Positions 54,940-64,000 of a stretch of 64,000 bases of DNA are shown in pieces. The stretch lies in the NCBI GenBank assembly GCA_026018925.1, contig JAKSZU010000004.1, positions 41,057,233-41,121,232 of the forward strand, given 5' to 3'. The stretch comes from Tupaia tana. Taxonomy: Eukaryota; Chordata; Mammalia; Scandentia; Tupaiidae. Within the stretch, counting starts at the first letter, position 1. Each line of letters begins with the position of its first letter. The notes beneath the pieces are model-generated. The model was not told the origin of the DNA. It searched no databases and was given only the letters and a program-made list of their open reading frames with translations. The translations under genes were made by a program, and so were the position numbers.

Positions 54940-55345
54940 TTGGCTGTTTAATGCCGTTGAATGAACTGTGCATGTGTGTGAGCAACAGTCTGGTTTATGA
55001 CAATAAGCCACTACGGTCTGCAGCCCCTTTAGAGAAAGGAGCACCTGGTTAGCTAGCTCTGCTCTGCCCTGCTAGCTAGCCCTGCTCAGCTCAGCCTTGG
55101 TTCTACTTGCTCAGCCCTGACGCCTTGGCTTGGATCAGCCTTCAATCAGCTCAGCTCCATGCATTCTGAACTCCAGGAGGGAGCGAAACCTTCCATGAGT
55201 GGGCTTTGGGAGCCTAGACTGGGGAGAAATGTTCATATATTGAAATGATCACGTTGTAAGCTAAATAATGTAATTGAATGTATTAAAAATGTAAATTAAA
55301 AAAATAAATAAATAATAAAATAAAATAAAAGAACTCTCTAAATCC
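54940..55345 (+). other. Unidentified retroposon-like segment with A-rich end
   Basis: A CTAGCTAGCCCTGCTCAGCTCAGCC-rich block (55040-55160), then GTAAGCTAAATAATGTAATTG and an AAATAAATAAAATAAAATA tail. The tail suggests a retrocopy in plus orientation. No family recognised. Confidence 0.3.
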
Positions 55346-55779
55346 CCACTGAACTCATCCCGTAAACAACATGGTATCATTGCCTCATGTTTTTTTCCAA
55401 CTCCTTTTGTCTCTGTTTGACTCACCCTTCGGAGAAGGAAAAAAAATCTCATGAAACAGGAAGAAAAAGGGGAAAGAGGAAAAAGGAAGGAAGAGAGCAA
55501 GGAGCAGAAACTGGAATAATAAATAAGTGTCAGCCATCAATGAAGGGCAAGCAGTGGGGACTCTGGCAGCCGATGCCAATATGATGCTGGAATGAGAGAT
55601 GGTGGGTCAAGTCTATTGCAAAGTGCAGAAGTAGAACTTGACACTTTCTTACTAAGTCAAGGCTCTCAAAGTGTGCTGAAGTGCTTGCAGTTCATTAGCA
55701 ATCCTGCCTCTAGGTAGAAGACATAAATCATCTCACAAGGAAAACATTCCTAATTTGGTACCTCAAGATCACCACAGTT
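55346..55779. other. Unique DNA, purine-rich patch
   Basis: GAAACAGGAAGAAAAAGGGGAAAGAGGAAAAAGGAAGG near 55454-55495; otherwise featureless. Confidence 0.5.
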
Positions 55780-55869
55780 TGGAGCCAAGCAGGTGGTGTG
55801 GTGGGTAAAGGCCACACATGGCTGACTGCAGTTTGTGTCCTGGACCTGACTGCTTGAAAATCACACTTG

Positions 55870-55910
<41 letters not shown>

Positions 55911-56066
55911 CCCAAGGTCACAGGAGAAGAGTGGAGGAGAAGGGATTGTGAAATGGTCATTCCCCCTGGAGGCTGATGGGAGTGATTTCTCACTTTCCTT
56001 CTCACTGTCTCTCTGTCTCTTTGGTGAGCACACGTGCCCTATGGCAAAACAAAAACAAAAACAAAC
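55780..56066 (+). mobile_element. tRNA-derived SINE, family A, with (GT)n expansion
   Basis: GGAGCCAAGCAGGTGGTGTGG head, GTTTGTGTCCTGGACC, a GT microsatellite of about 20 units (55868-55908) where the consensus reads CGCGTGTGCGTGCG, then GAGTGGAGGAGAAGG and CACACGTGCCCTATGGCAAAAC. Confidence 0.92.
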
Positions 56067-56339
56067 CATAATTTAAGTTCCTGTTTGAAACTCCTGGGTG
56101 TCTGTAGAGCTCTGTTTAAAAATCTTGTGCGTCATAGTTTTAAAGAAAGATCCATCTTGCAGGGAGAAAAATAAACCCACCTGATGTTAGCCCAGAGAAA
56201 TAAGCGAGCTATTAGAATCTTGCATATGATTGTGATCAAGGTTTGATAATGAGAAAAGCTAAGTCAATAGAACTTTTGCTGGAATTCTGCCACAGCATGC
56301 TGTATCCGTGTACTACACAAGCAACAGCAACACTACACT

Positions 56340-56560
56340 AGTAATAACAAACATTTAAGGAATGCTATTTTGTGCCAGGAACTATTGTAAGCATCTTATA
56401 AGAATGGATATAGTGAACCTTCATAGAGAACTCAGAAATGTGATGTTACTGCCTTCATTTTACAGATAAGAAAACTGAGGCACAAGGAGGTTACATCCTT
56501 ATCTAAGGCCGCTTAGATGGCAAACTCTACAAATTGGCAGCATTAAACCATGCTAACAGT
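56340..56560 (-). mobile_element. MIR
   Basis: GCTATTTTGTGCCAGGAACTATTGTAAGC...CTTCATTTTACAGATAAGAAAACTGAGGCACAAGGAGGTTACATCC is a strong antisense MIR match. Confidence 0.9.
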
Positions 56561-57886
56561 AGCGCACAGAAGGAACTACCTAAATATTATTGGTTTTAAT
56601 TTGTTTGTTTGTTTGTTTGTTTGCCTACCTATTGAGCCAAGTTGGCTAGGCTAGGAAGACATAGGGACCACCTTATTTTCTTCTCAACATCTTCTAATTC
56701 CTGGGACCTTCAGAACCTGGGCCCTCCTCAGTCTACAGCTCGTGTCTATTGGAGGCCAGTGTTTGTTCCTGGTACTGCCGGGTGACCCCACTATCCACTG
56801 CAACGTCACAGATCATACTCTTTAGAGACTCCGGGGAGGCCCTGTTCTATTCATTGAATATCCACAGGATTTTCACAAGAATAATTATATGTGTAAACTC
56901 CATACTTTTAAGTATTTAGTATGGTAACATAACGAACAAAAATGGTACTTGTTACAATCTTCACTCATACCTTTTATTCAGACTTGCTTAAGAGATAAAT
57001 TATTACATTTTCGGCAAAACGGAAACTCTAAATTTTCTTAATTTCAAGAGAAAGGAATTAGAAACTTAAGTTACAAATTAATCATTGCCTGGTGTGTATG
57101 AAGACTGTATCCAAGGATTATAATTTAGCTAGTGAATAAATGGTATTAAGCTTGTTGCTGCTAAATTAAAATCAAATAAAAATTGATCAACTATACTTGA
57201 AAATAGAAGATTTTTAGATTAAGTTATGAAGCAAGAAGCTTACCTGACCATCCTTATGTTAGACATATCTAAGAACGGTTTTAATAATTTAGGAAATCCA
57301 GGGATTGAGAATGTGTAGTAAAAGGTTCAACCTGAAGTTAATACAAATATTATTTTTGCTATTAAGATAAAGAATTTTATGATAGGCTAGATGCAAAATC
57401 ACCGAAATGATTCATTCCTTTTGATTATGATATAGGCTGAATATAATGAAAAGTAGTAATTATGATAGTCGTTTTCAAGTAAGGTTATTAACCTTTGCAT
57501 TTTGTGTTACCTGAAATCCTAACCCAAGGACGCTTACATCTGGAGTCACGTAGGTACCTGTCAACTTCCCTAGTGAACTCTCCAGTGGTACGGGCATAAT
57601 CTAATGAGCGGCTGAGAGTTTACGAGCCTTCCTTCAAGATAATCTGTTTTATTAAAGTAAGTAAGAGGCCTGGAACTCTGAAGAATGCTTGTTATTTTTA
57701 AAATAAAATTGTTTATATTTTGGGACAGTTTTGGGCATCTAGTACTACTATTTTTCTCTCCAAATCTAACCCATCATTCAGAACCTAAATATTGCTTTTG
57801 GATTACAATTCTGCTTTAGAAAATAAAGAGTTATATTGTACATAAACTTAAGCTGGGTATGTTTATCCCAGGCTGATTCTTTCTTA
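56561..57886. other. Unique DNA, nothing recognised
   Basis: A (GTTT)n run lies at 56603-56623. 56700-56870 is relatively GC-rich but not coding in any frame that I can read. Confidence 0.45.
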
Positions 57887-57904
57887 CATATTGTCATTTG
57901 TAAC

Positions 57905-58163
57905 TTTTTTTTTTTGGAGAGGTTTTTGCTATAGGGCATGTGCACTCACCAGACAGAGAGAGACAGAGAGACAGAAAGCTAGAAATCACCCCCCAGGAGG
58001 GATGGCCATGCCGCAATCCCTTCTTCTCCATTCTCCTCTCGGGATCTTGGGCACTTATGCACACGTGCCCGGCGTGAGTTTAAGCCACCGGGGTCTGGGA
58101 CTCGAACTGCGGTCGACTACATGAGAGTTCAGTGACATAGCCATTATGCTAACTGCTGGTCCC
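57905..58163 (-). mobile_element. tRNA-derived SINE, family A
   Basis: GAGAGGTTTTTGCTATAGGG left, GGGACCAGCAGTTAGCATAATGG (sense) right. Target duplication CATATTGTCATTTGTAA / CATATTGTCATTGTAA. Confidence 0.95.
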
Positions 58164-59050
58164 ATATTGTCATTGTAATTTTAAAAACTCCCACTATTCT
58201 TTGTAAAGTGCATTTTTCTAAAAAAATGTATATTCTAGATTATGCGATATGTACTTAGAGTTGGATGTTACTATCCTCCTTGGGCTATTATCAAGTATTC
58301 ATATATTACTTCTTTTAACAACTTCAGTAAGAAAATAACAAAATTGGGTGTTTTAGTCATGGATTCAAACAGAAGCCTGTATTTAAAAGTAAACTAAATA
58401 TAATAGGATATTTAAGTTGGAATCCAATAAATAAAATAAACATCTACATATGCCTTTGCTTCTCTAGTCTGTGCTAAGAGAAAAGTCAAAAAGAAAGATA
58501 GAAAAGCAAAACAAAACCAAGAAATGTCTAGTCTGTATCTCTCAATTTAAAAAGTTAAATTAACTAGTTCTGAATATTTAAAAATCCATTGCTTCTGATT
58601 CCAACTTCCCAGGGAATTTACACATTAACACCAATTTTGTGTGTGTGTGTGGGGGGGGTGGGGGCGTTTGGGGCGGGGGAGGTGGCAATGAGAGGCAGGG
58701 AGCAACCTGTTAATACGATCTGATATATGCTATGGCTTAGAAACATTTTTTGCAAACTCATTGTAACATACACCCATTTCAAAAGTTGACATTATTATCT
58801 CAACTGAATTATTTTGTGGCAATATCAAGCCTTTATATCAATGAATGGGCTGTTTTGAGAAGCAATTAAATTTTTTTTTTCTATCATTCTTATTAACACC
58901 AACTGCACATTTAACATTTTGTTTGCTGTACTCACCAGACTTGAGACAGTCCTAGCAGAGATAGATTTTTCTGGCTTAGAAAAGTCCAGAAAAAGGAAAG
59001 AGGGTGAAAAACAAACAAGCAAACAAAAACAACCAAACAAACCACGCTGA
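58164..59050. other. Unique DNA, nothing recognised
   Basis: AT-rich apart from the G-rich tract listed separately. Confidence 0.5.
58640..58684 (+). repeat. G-rich tract, quadruplex-competent
   Basis: (GT)n then GGGGGGGGTGGGGGCG, TTTGGGGCGGGGGAGG. Four or more G runs of at least four separated by 1-5 nt meet the usual G-quadruplex pattern. Confidence 0.85.
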
Positions 59051-59347
59051 GGGACCAGCAGATGGTGTAATGGTTACATAACTGGACTCCCACATAGTTG
59101 ACCATGGTTCGAGTCCCAGACTGGGTGGGGGGGATTAAAACATGTTGGATGCATGTGCCTATGTGCCTAAAATCCCAAGAGGAGAATGGAGGAAAAGGGA
59201 TTGTGGCAGGGCCATTTCCCTCGGGGGTGATTTCTCACTTTCTGTTTCTCTGTGTCTCTCTATCTGGCGAGTCCATGTACCCTATAACAAACAAACAAAC
59301 AAAACTCTCTTAAAAAACAAAAACAAACAAACAAACAAACAAAAAAA
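59051..59347 (+). mobile_element. tRNA-derived SINE, family A with (CAAA)n tail
   Basis: GGGACCAGCAGATGGTGTAATGG, GGTTCGAGTCCCAG, CGAGTCCATGTACCCTATAAC, then ACAAACAAAC-type tail at 59285-59346. Confidence 0.95.
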
Positions 59348-59963
59348 CATTGAAAGAAAAATTCCAGTTGAACTCAAAGCTAATACTCAGGATATGATTG
59401 TATCTGACAGGCTGTCCATGAAGGCAGAACACTCCCAGTGTCTGTTTGCGTAAGGGTCAGTGCATAGAAGGTGTATTCTATGAAGAAATGTAAATGTTGA
59501 CCATGGAGTGAGGGGTGGTTAGAGATGGAAAGGTGACAAAATAGAAAATATAGTATGCTGCCTGTTTTCTTGGCTGTTTCTCTGGATGAAATTTGAACGG
59601 TAGTGAAAGAAGAAGTTATTCAAAGGGATATAGATATAAGTAGGTAACGTGAAATAGAGATAGAAACAGAGGGAGATGGACAGATGGAGACAGATATATA
59701 GCGAGCAAGGCAGAGGCAGAAATACAGAGAGAGGGAAAGAAGAAAGGTTTATAGAAGACTTTATGAGAATTCATTGCATTTAATAAAAATACACACTAAA
59801 CCAATTATTATTCAGAGTATATTTTCAAAATTCTCACAAATCATTAAGAAATTGACATAAAAACTGAGAGGAATTGTCAATATTTCAAACAGGCCAGTCA
59901 CAAAGAAGAAAACCAAATGCATAATAAGTCTTGAAGAGTCTCAACCTCTCATTACCATCAAGA
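59348..59963. other. Unique DNA, nothing recognised
   Basis: GATAGAGATAGAAACAGAG-type purine-rich imperfect repeat near 59640-59740. Confidence 0.5.
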
Positions 59964-59975
59964 AAAGTAAAATGC

Positions 59976-60251
59976 TGGGACCAGCAGTTAGCGTAATGGC
60001 TATGTTGCTGGACTCCCATGTGGTTGATCGCGGTTCGCATCCTGGACCTGGTGGCTTAAAACTCACGCTGGGTGCATGTGCATGCGTGCCCAAGATCCCG
60101 AGAGGAGAATGGAGGAGAAGGGATTACGGCGTGACCATCCCCCCTGGGGGGTGATTTCTTGCTTTCTGTCTCTTTATCTCTCTCTGGCAAGCACACGCAC
60201 CCTATAGCAAAAACCTCTCTAAAAAAAAAAAAAAAAGAAAAAGAAAAAAAG
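59976..60251 (+). mobile_element. tRNA-derived SINE, family A, young
   Basis: GGGACCAGCAGTTAGCGTAATGG, GGTTCGCATCC, CCCTATAGCAAAAACCTCTC, A-rich tail. Target duplication AAAAGTAAAATGC / AAACGTAAAATGC (right copy 60252-60264). Confidence 0.97.
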
Positions 60252-60296
60252 AAACGTAAAATGCAGTACAAAATAAACTATATCAAACACTATGTG

Positions 60297-60574
60297 GGGA
60301 CCAGCAGTTAGCGTAATGGCTATGTCGCTGGACTCCCATGTAGTCGACCGCGGTTCAAGTCCCGGACCCGGTGGCTTAAACTCACGCCGGGCGCGTGTGC
60401 GTGCGTGCCCAAGATCCCGAGAGGAGAATGGAGGAGAAGGGATTGCGGTGTGGCCATCCCCCCTGGGGGGTGATTTCCTGCTTTGTGTCTCTCTCTGTCT
60501 GTCTGGCGAGTACACGCGCCCTATAGCAAAAATCTCTCCAAAAAAAAAAAAAAAATTAAAAAATAAAAAGCAAA
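60297..60574 (+). mobile_element. tRNA-derived SINE, family A, young
   Basis: Same orientation, about 45 bp after the preceding copy and almost identical to the 45951 copy (CGACCGCGGTTCAAGTCCCG; CGCCGGGCGCGTGTGCGTGC). Perfect target duplication AAACACTATGTG (60285-60296 and 60575-60586), so it is an independent insertion. Confidence 0.98.
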
Positions 60575-60893
60575 AAACACTATGTGTGTTAAGTGACAAA
60601 TGTTTACTGTAAAAAGCTGAGGAATTTGTTACCATTTTTGTTTTCTTGTGCCTTTGAATTTCCCAAAGTCTTAATCGCTTTATTTTGGTGGTGTGTTAAA
60701 GTGAATAGACAGAGTGTCTTTTGTTGTTTTATACCATATAAGACTCTGTACAGTATGTTTGTGAAAGATTGAACTATAATAATGAAAGTTTGTTTGCAAA
60801 AAAGAAAAAGAAAAGAAGAATAAATTAAGAGTAAGATACATTGCACACCACCAACAATTTAGAATTATAAAACATCAGAAAGGTTAAGTGTAG

Positions 60894-61062
60894 GGACCAG
60901 TGGGTTGCGTGGTGGTTAAGGTGCTGGACAGTCCCACATGGCTGACCGTGGTTCAAGTCCTGGACCTGGTGGCTTGATTTCTCACTTTCTCTCTCTCTGT
61001 ATCTCTCTCTGATCAAAATAAAATAAGTAAATGAATAAATAAAATTCAAAATAATTAAAAAA
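60894..61062 (+). mobile_element. tRNA-derived SINE, family B, young
   Basis: GGACCAGTGGGTTGCGTGGTGG, GGTTCAAGTCCTGGACC, CT run, TCTGATCAAAATAAAATAAG. Perfect 17-bp target duplication AGAAAGGTTAAGTGTAG (60877-60893 and 61063-61079). Confidence 0.98.
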
Positions 61063-61323
61063 AGAAAGGTTAAGTGTAGATGGAAAACACATGTGGATAT
61101 GAGATGCCCATGCCCAACCTAGCACTTCCACCCCTGAATATTTGTTTCAGAGAAACTCATGCAGATGAGCACAAGCAAACATATATGCAGGTGACTTTTT
61201 GGGTAGTATTGCTTGTAAGGATGAGAGTAGAGATAATTTTCCTTTATCAGAGGATTCAGGAGGATGAAGTGAAAAGGACTAGAGTGGGAGGTAAAGTATT
61301 TTTGTGATTTTATTTATTTAATG

Positions 61324-61324
<1 letters not shown>

Positions 61325-61364
<40 letters not shown>
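61325..61364. repeat. Poly(T) tract, 40 nt
   Basis: Uninterrupted T run at the left edge of the old LINE-like region; may be the tail of an otherwise lost antisense retroposon. Confidence 0.9.
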
Positions 61365-61369
<5 letters not shown>

Positions 61370-62280
61370 ATGAGAGGCTTCCAGTGATGACTACAGAGGG
61401 GAATGTCCATTGATGTGATCTTGGCAGCAAGGCAGGTCTTTAATTTCCCCAAATCTCCTCCTGAAAAACAAACAGACAGAGTAGAATAGCAAAGGAAAAA
61501 TCCACTGATACTATATTAAATAAAACAAGAAGTCAAGAAGTTTTTATAAATTCCAAGTTATGAACAGTAGTAGAACAAGAACAAGGTCAAAGTTAGGTGC
61601 CAGGGATAATGAGAACTAAATGAGGACAGCCTACTCCACAAACCTGCTGACAAAAAGTTTTCCAGCAAATATTCACTCCTATGAGAAGAGAAGCCTATTG
61701 ACCCTGAGTAGAAACATAGAAAGACACGTCTGAGAATGCTTAGTGAAACTGAGAAAAGCCCCTAGAATTTCCAGTTTTGCAGATAAGTTTAGAAAATGGC
61801 ATGTAGGCATGAAAAGATCAATGTGTTAGAGCTAATTTCAATTTATACTTAAATGACCATACAATTCAGCCACAAGCTGACCTGCATTTGAAATTAATAG
61901 TATACCAAAGGGAGAGAAATTGAGAATGTGAGACATTTTGTAGGACAATAATACTAATCCGATTTCTATAAGTCAATAGCTATGGGAAAAGAAGGGTGGG
62001 AGGGACTTCCCTAAATTAAAGGGACTTAAGTGACATAAACAAGTTAAAGTGTGGGTCATCTTTAAATCTTAATTAAAATGAGCCAACACATACCTTTCTG
62101 AGGCAGGTCATACATTTGGTTACAGACTATGTGTAAGTTGATAGCAAAGAAATACTGCCAATTTTATTCTGAGTAATACTGACATTGTGGTTTTGTAAAA
62201 AGGTGTTTGTAATTTTTAGAGATTCATTATCAAGGGGTAAGATAATTTGCTATAGAATACATCAAAATTAAAAGGGAAAA
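61365..62280 (+). mobile_element. Ancient LINE-like region (L1M/HAL1-type)
   Basis: TTCCCCAAATCTCCTCCTGAAAAACAAACAGACAGAG, CCACAAACCTGCTGACAAAAAGTTTTCCAGCAAATATTC, GAGCTAATTTCAATTTATACTTAAATGACC, ATCTATAAGTCAATAGC and ATACTGACATTGTGGTTTTG follow the order of an old LINE-related repeat that I recall from other mammals. Family name uncertain; no open frame. Confidence 0.5.
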
Positions 62281-62362
62281 ATTGTGTAAAACAAAGTTAA
62301 GGGATACAAAGCTATGGTAATCAAACAATGTGGTACTGACATAAAAACTCAGATAGACAACT
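62281..62362 (+). mobile_element. Old L1 ORF2 fragment
   Basis: GGGATACAAAGCTATGGTAATCAAACAATGTGGTACTGACATAAAAACTCAGATAGAC corresponds to the ORF2 stretch encoding (K)AMVIKQCGTDIKTQID-like residues, conserved in L1. It is broken by the younger L1 that follows. Confidence 0.78.
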
Positions 62363-63041
62363 GTGCTTTATGCTACAGCAGCCTCCAGTTCCATCTCCAG
62401 GCTTCTGGGCAGTAAGGGACATTGAAGCAGGGCCACCACTGCCCCACCACCTCACTTCCAGGCTCCCCAGCTCAAGACCCACCCGAACCTCTGGGCAAGT
62501 AGGCAGTTTTTTCTCTTCTTCTTTTTTTTCCTTTGCTTTTCTCCACTCTTTTGTTAATACCCTCCTCTTCCTTTTCCCACAGACTGTCTTTTTCGCTGCA
62601 GCAGCCTCCAGTTCCATCTCCAGGCCTCTGTGAAATAGACTTTTTAAACATTCCCCTCTGCACTCTTTTATATTATCTTCTCTTCCTCATCTTCCACCTT
62701 GCCAGAGGTACTAGCTAGGTCTAGAATCAGAGATCTGAAATTTTCTAGTAATATAAGGTTCTCTGGGATCCTCCCTTGTACTGAACCAGCTGTGAAAAAG
62801 GAGATACTGCTCTTCAGACACCCGAATAGAGTATCTTTCTTGAGACCACATTACTAAAAACAATAGAACAGAGACTTCAGCACACGTCAATTCACAGCAA
62901 AAGGGAAATGCACTCTTAGTCACTGAAACATTCTCCTAAGAGGTATTCAAAAGTGAGTACATTTTCCAATGGCTAGAAGTAGAAGAAGAGCCTCAGGTCT
63001 GAATAAACAAGGAAATATGTCTCTGTCAAAGGAACAGTGTA

Positions 63042-63127
63042 GGGGCCGGCAGGTGGCATGGTGGTTAAAGGCGCTGGATTCCCACATGGCCGACCATGGT
63101 TTGAGTCCTGAACCTGGTGGCTTGCTT

Positions 63128-63160
<33 letters not shown>

Positions 63161-63168
63161 CTGGCCAA

Positions 63169-63206
<38 letters not shown>

Positions 63207-63235
63207 AGTTAAATAAAATAATTCTTTTTTTTAAA
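63042..63235 (+). mobile_element. tRNA-derived SINE, family B, in L1 5' UTR
   Basis: GGGGCCGGCAGGTGGCATGG head, GGTTTGAGTCCTGAACC, (CT)n, TCTGGCCAAGTAAAAATAAA and an (AAAT)n tail. Perfect 14-bp target duplication AAAGGAACAGTGTA at 63028-63041 and 63236-63249. Confidence 0.98.
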
Positions 63236-63272
63236 AAAGGAACAGTGTAACTCCCCTCCACCTTTTGTGAAA

Positions 63273-64000
63273 ATGGAGGACATTAACAAAATCTCAGAGA
63301 AAGAATTTCGAACATTCATAGTGACCAAATTCTATGAGTTGGAAGAGAAAAGAGACAATGAACTACAGGAAATTAGGAAATCCTTTCATGATATGAAAGA
63401 AGAAATGGACACTCTGAGAAAGATTCAGATGGAACTATTAGAGATGAAGTCTGTAATAGAGGAAATCAAAAACTCTCTTGAAAGTATTAAAAGTTGATTA
63501 GACCATGCTGAAGATCGAATCTCTGATGTAGAAGATAAAACCTCCGACCTAGAAAAAAACACCAAAAAGATAAGAGAAAATAACAACAACAACAAAAAAC
63601 AAGGATAATATACGAGAAATACTAGACTCCATAAGATGCCCAAACATCAGAATAATTGGCATCCCAGAAGGTGAAGAAACTAACAATGGCATGGAAAATC
63701 TATTCCATGAAATCCTGGAAGAAAATTTCCCAAGTCTAGAGAGGCACTCAAGCATCCAGACCCAAGAAATATAAAGGACCTCAAATAGAATCAACCACAG
63801 AAGATCTTCCCAAAGGCACATCTTAGCCAGACTGTCCAAGACCACAGATATAGATATGATACTAAAACTGGCAAGAGAGAAACAAGAAGTGACTTACAAA
63901 GGTCATCCTATCAGGCTAACACCGGACCTCTCAACGGAAACAATGCAAGCAAGGAAAGAATGGGAAGATGTGTTGAAAGTGTTAAGAGAGAAACAATTTC
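63273..64000 (+). pseudogene. L1 ORF1 (RNA-binding chaperone), disabled
   Basis: ORF1p is the trimeric nucleic-acid chaperone that coats L1 RNA. The ATG at 63273 opens an N-terminal part rich in E/K/L heptads (coiled coil, about residues 15-75; for example EEMDTLRKIQMELLEMK). The frame stops at TGA 63495-63497, in a context that suggests a CGA-to-TGA CpG decay. It then continues in the same frame to about 63600, where a frameshift lies in the A/AAC-rich linker (63540-63603). The RRM-like part follows in the next frame (IRIIGIPEGEE near 63640), has TAA at 63772-63774, and ends with the C-terminal domain (AREKQEVTYKGHPIRL, TMQARKEW) up to the window edge. No functional protein can be made. Confidence 0.88.

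Larger units (their letters stand above)
62363..64000 (+). mobile_element. L1 LINE, 5' end present, runs off window
   Basis: The 5' UTR occupies about 62363-63272 and contains two copies of CAGCAGCCTCCAGTTCCATC starting at 62376 and 62599 (223 bp apart), as if made of repeated promoter monomers, plus a T/C-rich stretch (62510-62580). ORF1 follows at 63273. A family B SINE sits in the UTR. The presence of the 5' UTR and ORF1 means this copy was inserted full length or nearly so. The 3' part is beyond the window. Confidence 0.85.

Noticed and set aside
60219..60635. 138-codon frame over the SINE at 60297
   Set aside because: It is the antisense of a family A SINE; the same peptide (SPPRGDGHTAIPSPPF-like) recurs in every minus reading of family A.

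Overview
This window looks like gene-poor, AT-rich intergenic (or deep intronic) DNA of a placental mammal. I found no protein-coding exon, no intact gene, no functional tRNA or rRNA gene and no CRISPR array. The organism inference rests on the repeats: ancient pan-mammalian MIR and L2 fragments, Tigger-type DNA transposons, a MaLR-like LTR, L1 of several ages, and above all about fifty tRNA-derived SINEs with clear A and B boxes. There are no Alu, B1/B2, carnivore, ruminant or bat SINEs of the kinds I know. One short 7SL-derived (Alu/FLAM-like) piece near 10.24-10.31 kb hints at Euarchontoglires. A colugo (CYN-type tRNA SINEs) is my best guess from memory, held weakly (about 0.4).

SINE families as I define them. 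Family A is about 250-290 bp. It starts GGGACCAGCAGTTAGCGTAATGG, has B box GGTTCGAGTCC, a body ending GTGGCCATCCCC, a CT-rich part, the 3' motif CCCTATAGCAAAAACCTCTC and an A-rich tail. Family B is about 170-230 bp, with the same kind of head joined directly to a CT-rich stretch and an AT-rich tail (GGTCAAATTAAAATAAATA). Family D has a different body and ends CTCATGGAAGAAATAAATAAAC. The youngest A copies, near 45.95, 46.7, 59.98 and 60.3 kb, are nearly intact.

Layout. 0-3.2 kb: three or four SINEs in unique AT-rich DNA. 3.9-8.05 kb: a 4.1-kb minisatellite built of 21-22 bp units grouped into 168-190 bp higher-order repeats. It is arranged as a fold-back palindrome centred at 4914/4915 (left arm about 1.0 kb, right arm about 3.1 kb). 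8-18 kb: unique DNA, MIR/L2 relics, SINEs, and a 61-T poly(A) retroinsertion. 18.2-20.1 kb: a diverged tandem duplication in which each copy received a different SINE at the same spot. 20-34 kb: SINEs, a 78-bp palindromic mariner-like MITE and a nested Tigger. 34-43 kb: a second Tigger, L2, a MaLR-like LTR and several L1 pieces with possible twin-priming inversion. 43-58 kb: unique DNA with SINEs, a homeodomain-motif-rich candidate enhancer, the second MITE copy and a candidate solo LTR. 58-64 kb: young SINEs, then an old LINE fragment broken by the 5' end of a younger L1. The 5' UTR of that L1 carries a SINE, and its ORF1 is disabled by two stops and a frameshift; the element runs off the window.

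Nothing here works together as a pathway. The story is one of successive retrotransposition, tandem-repeat growth and local duplication. All short open reading frames seen fall in repeats, homopolymers or AT-rich DNA, and none is supported as a gene.
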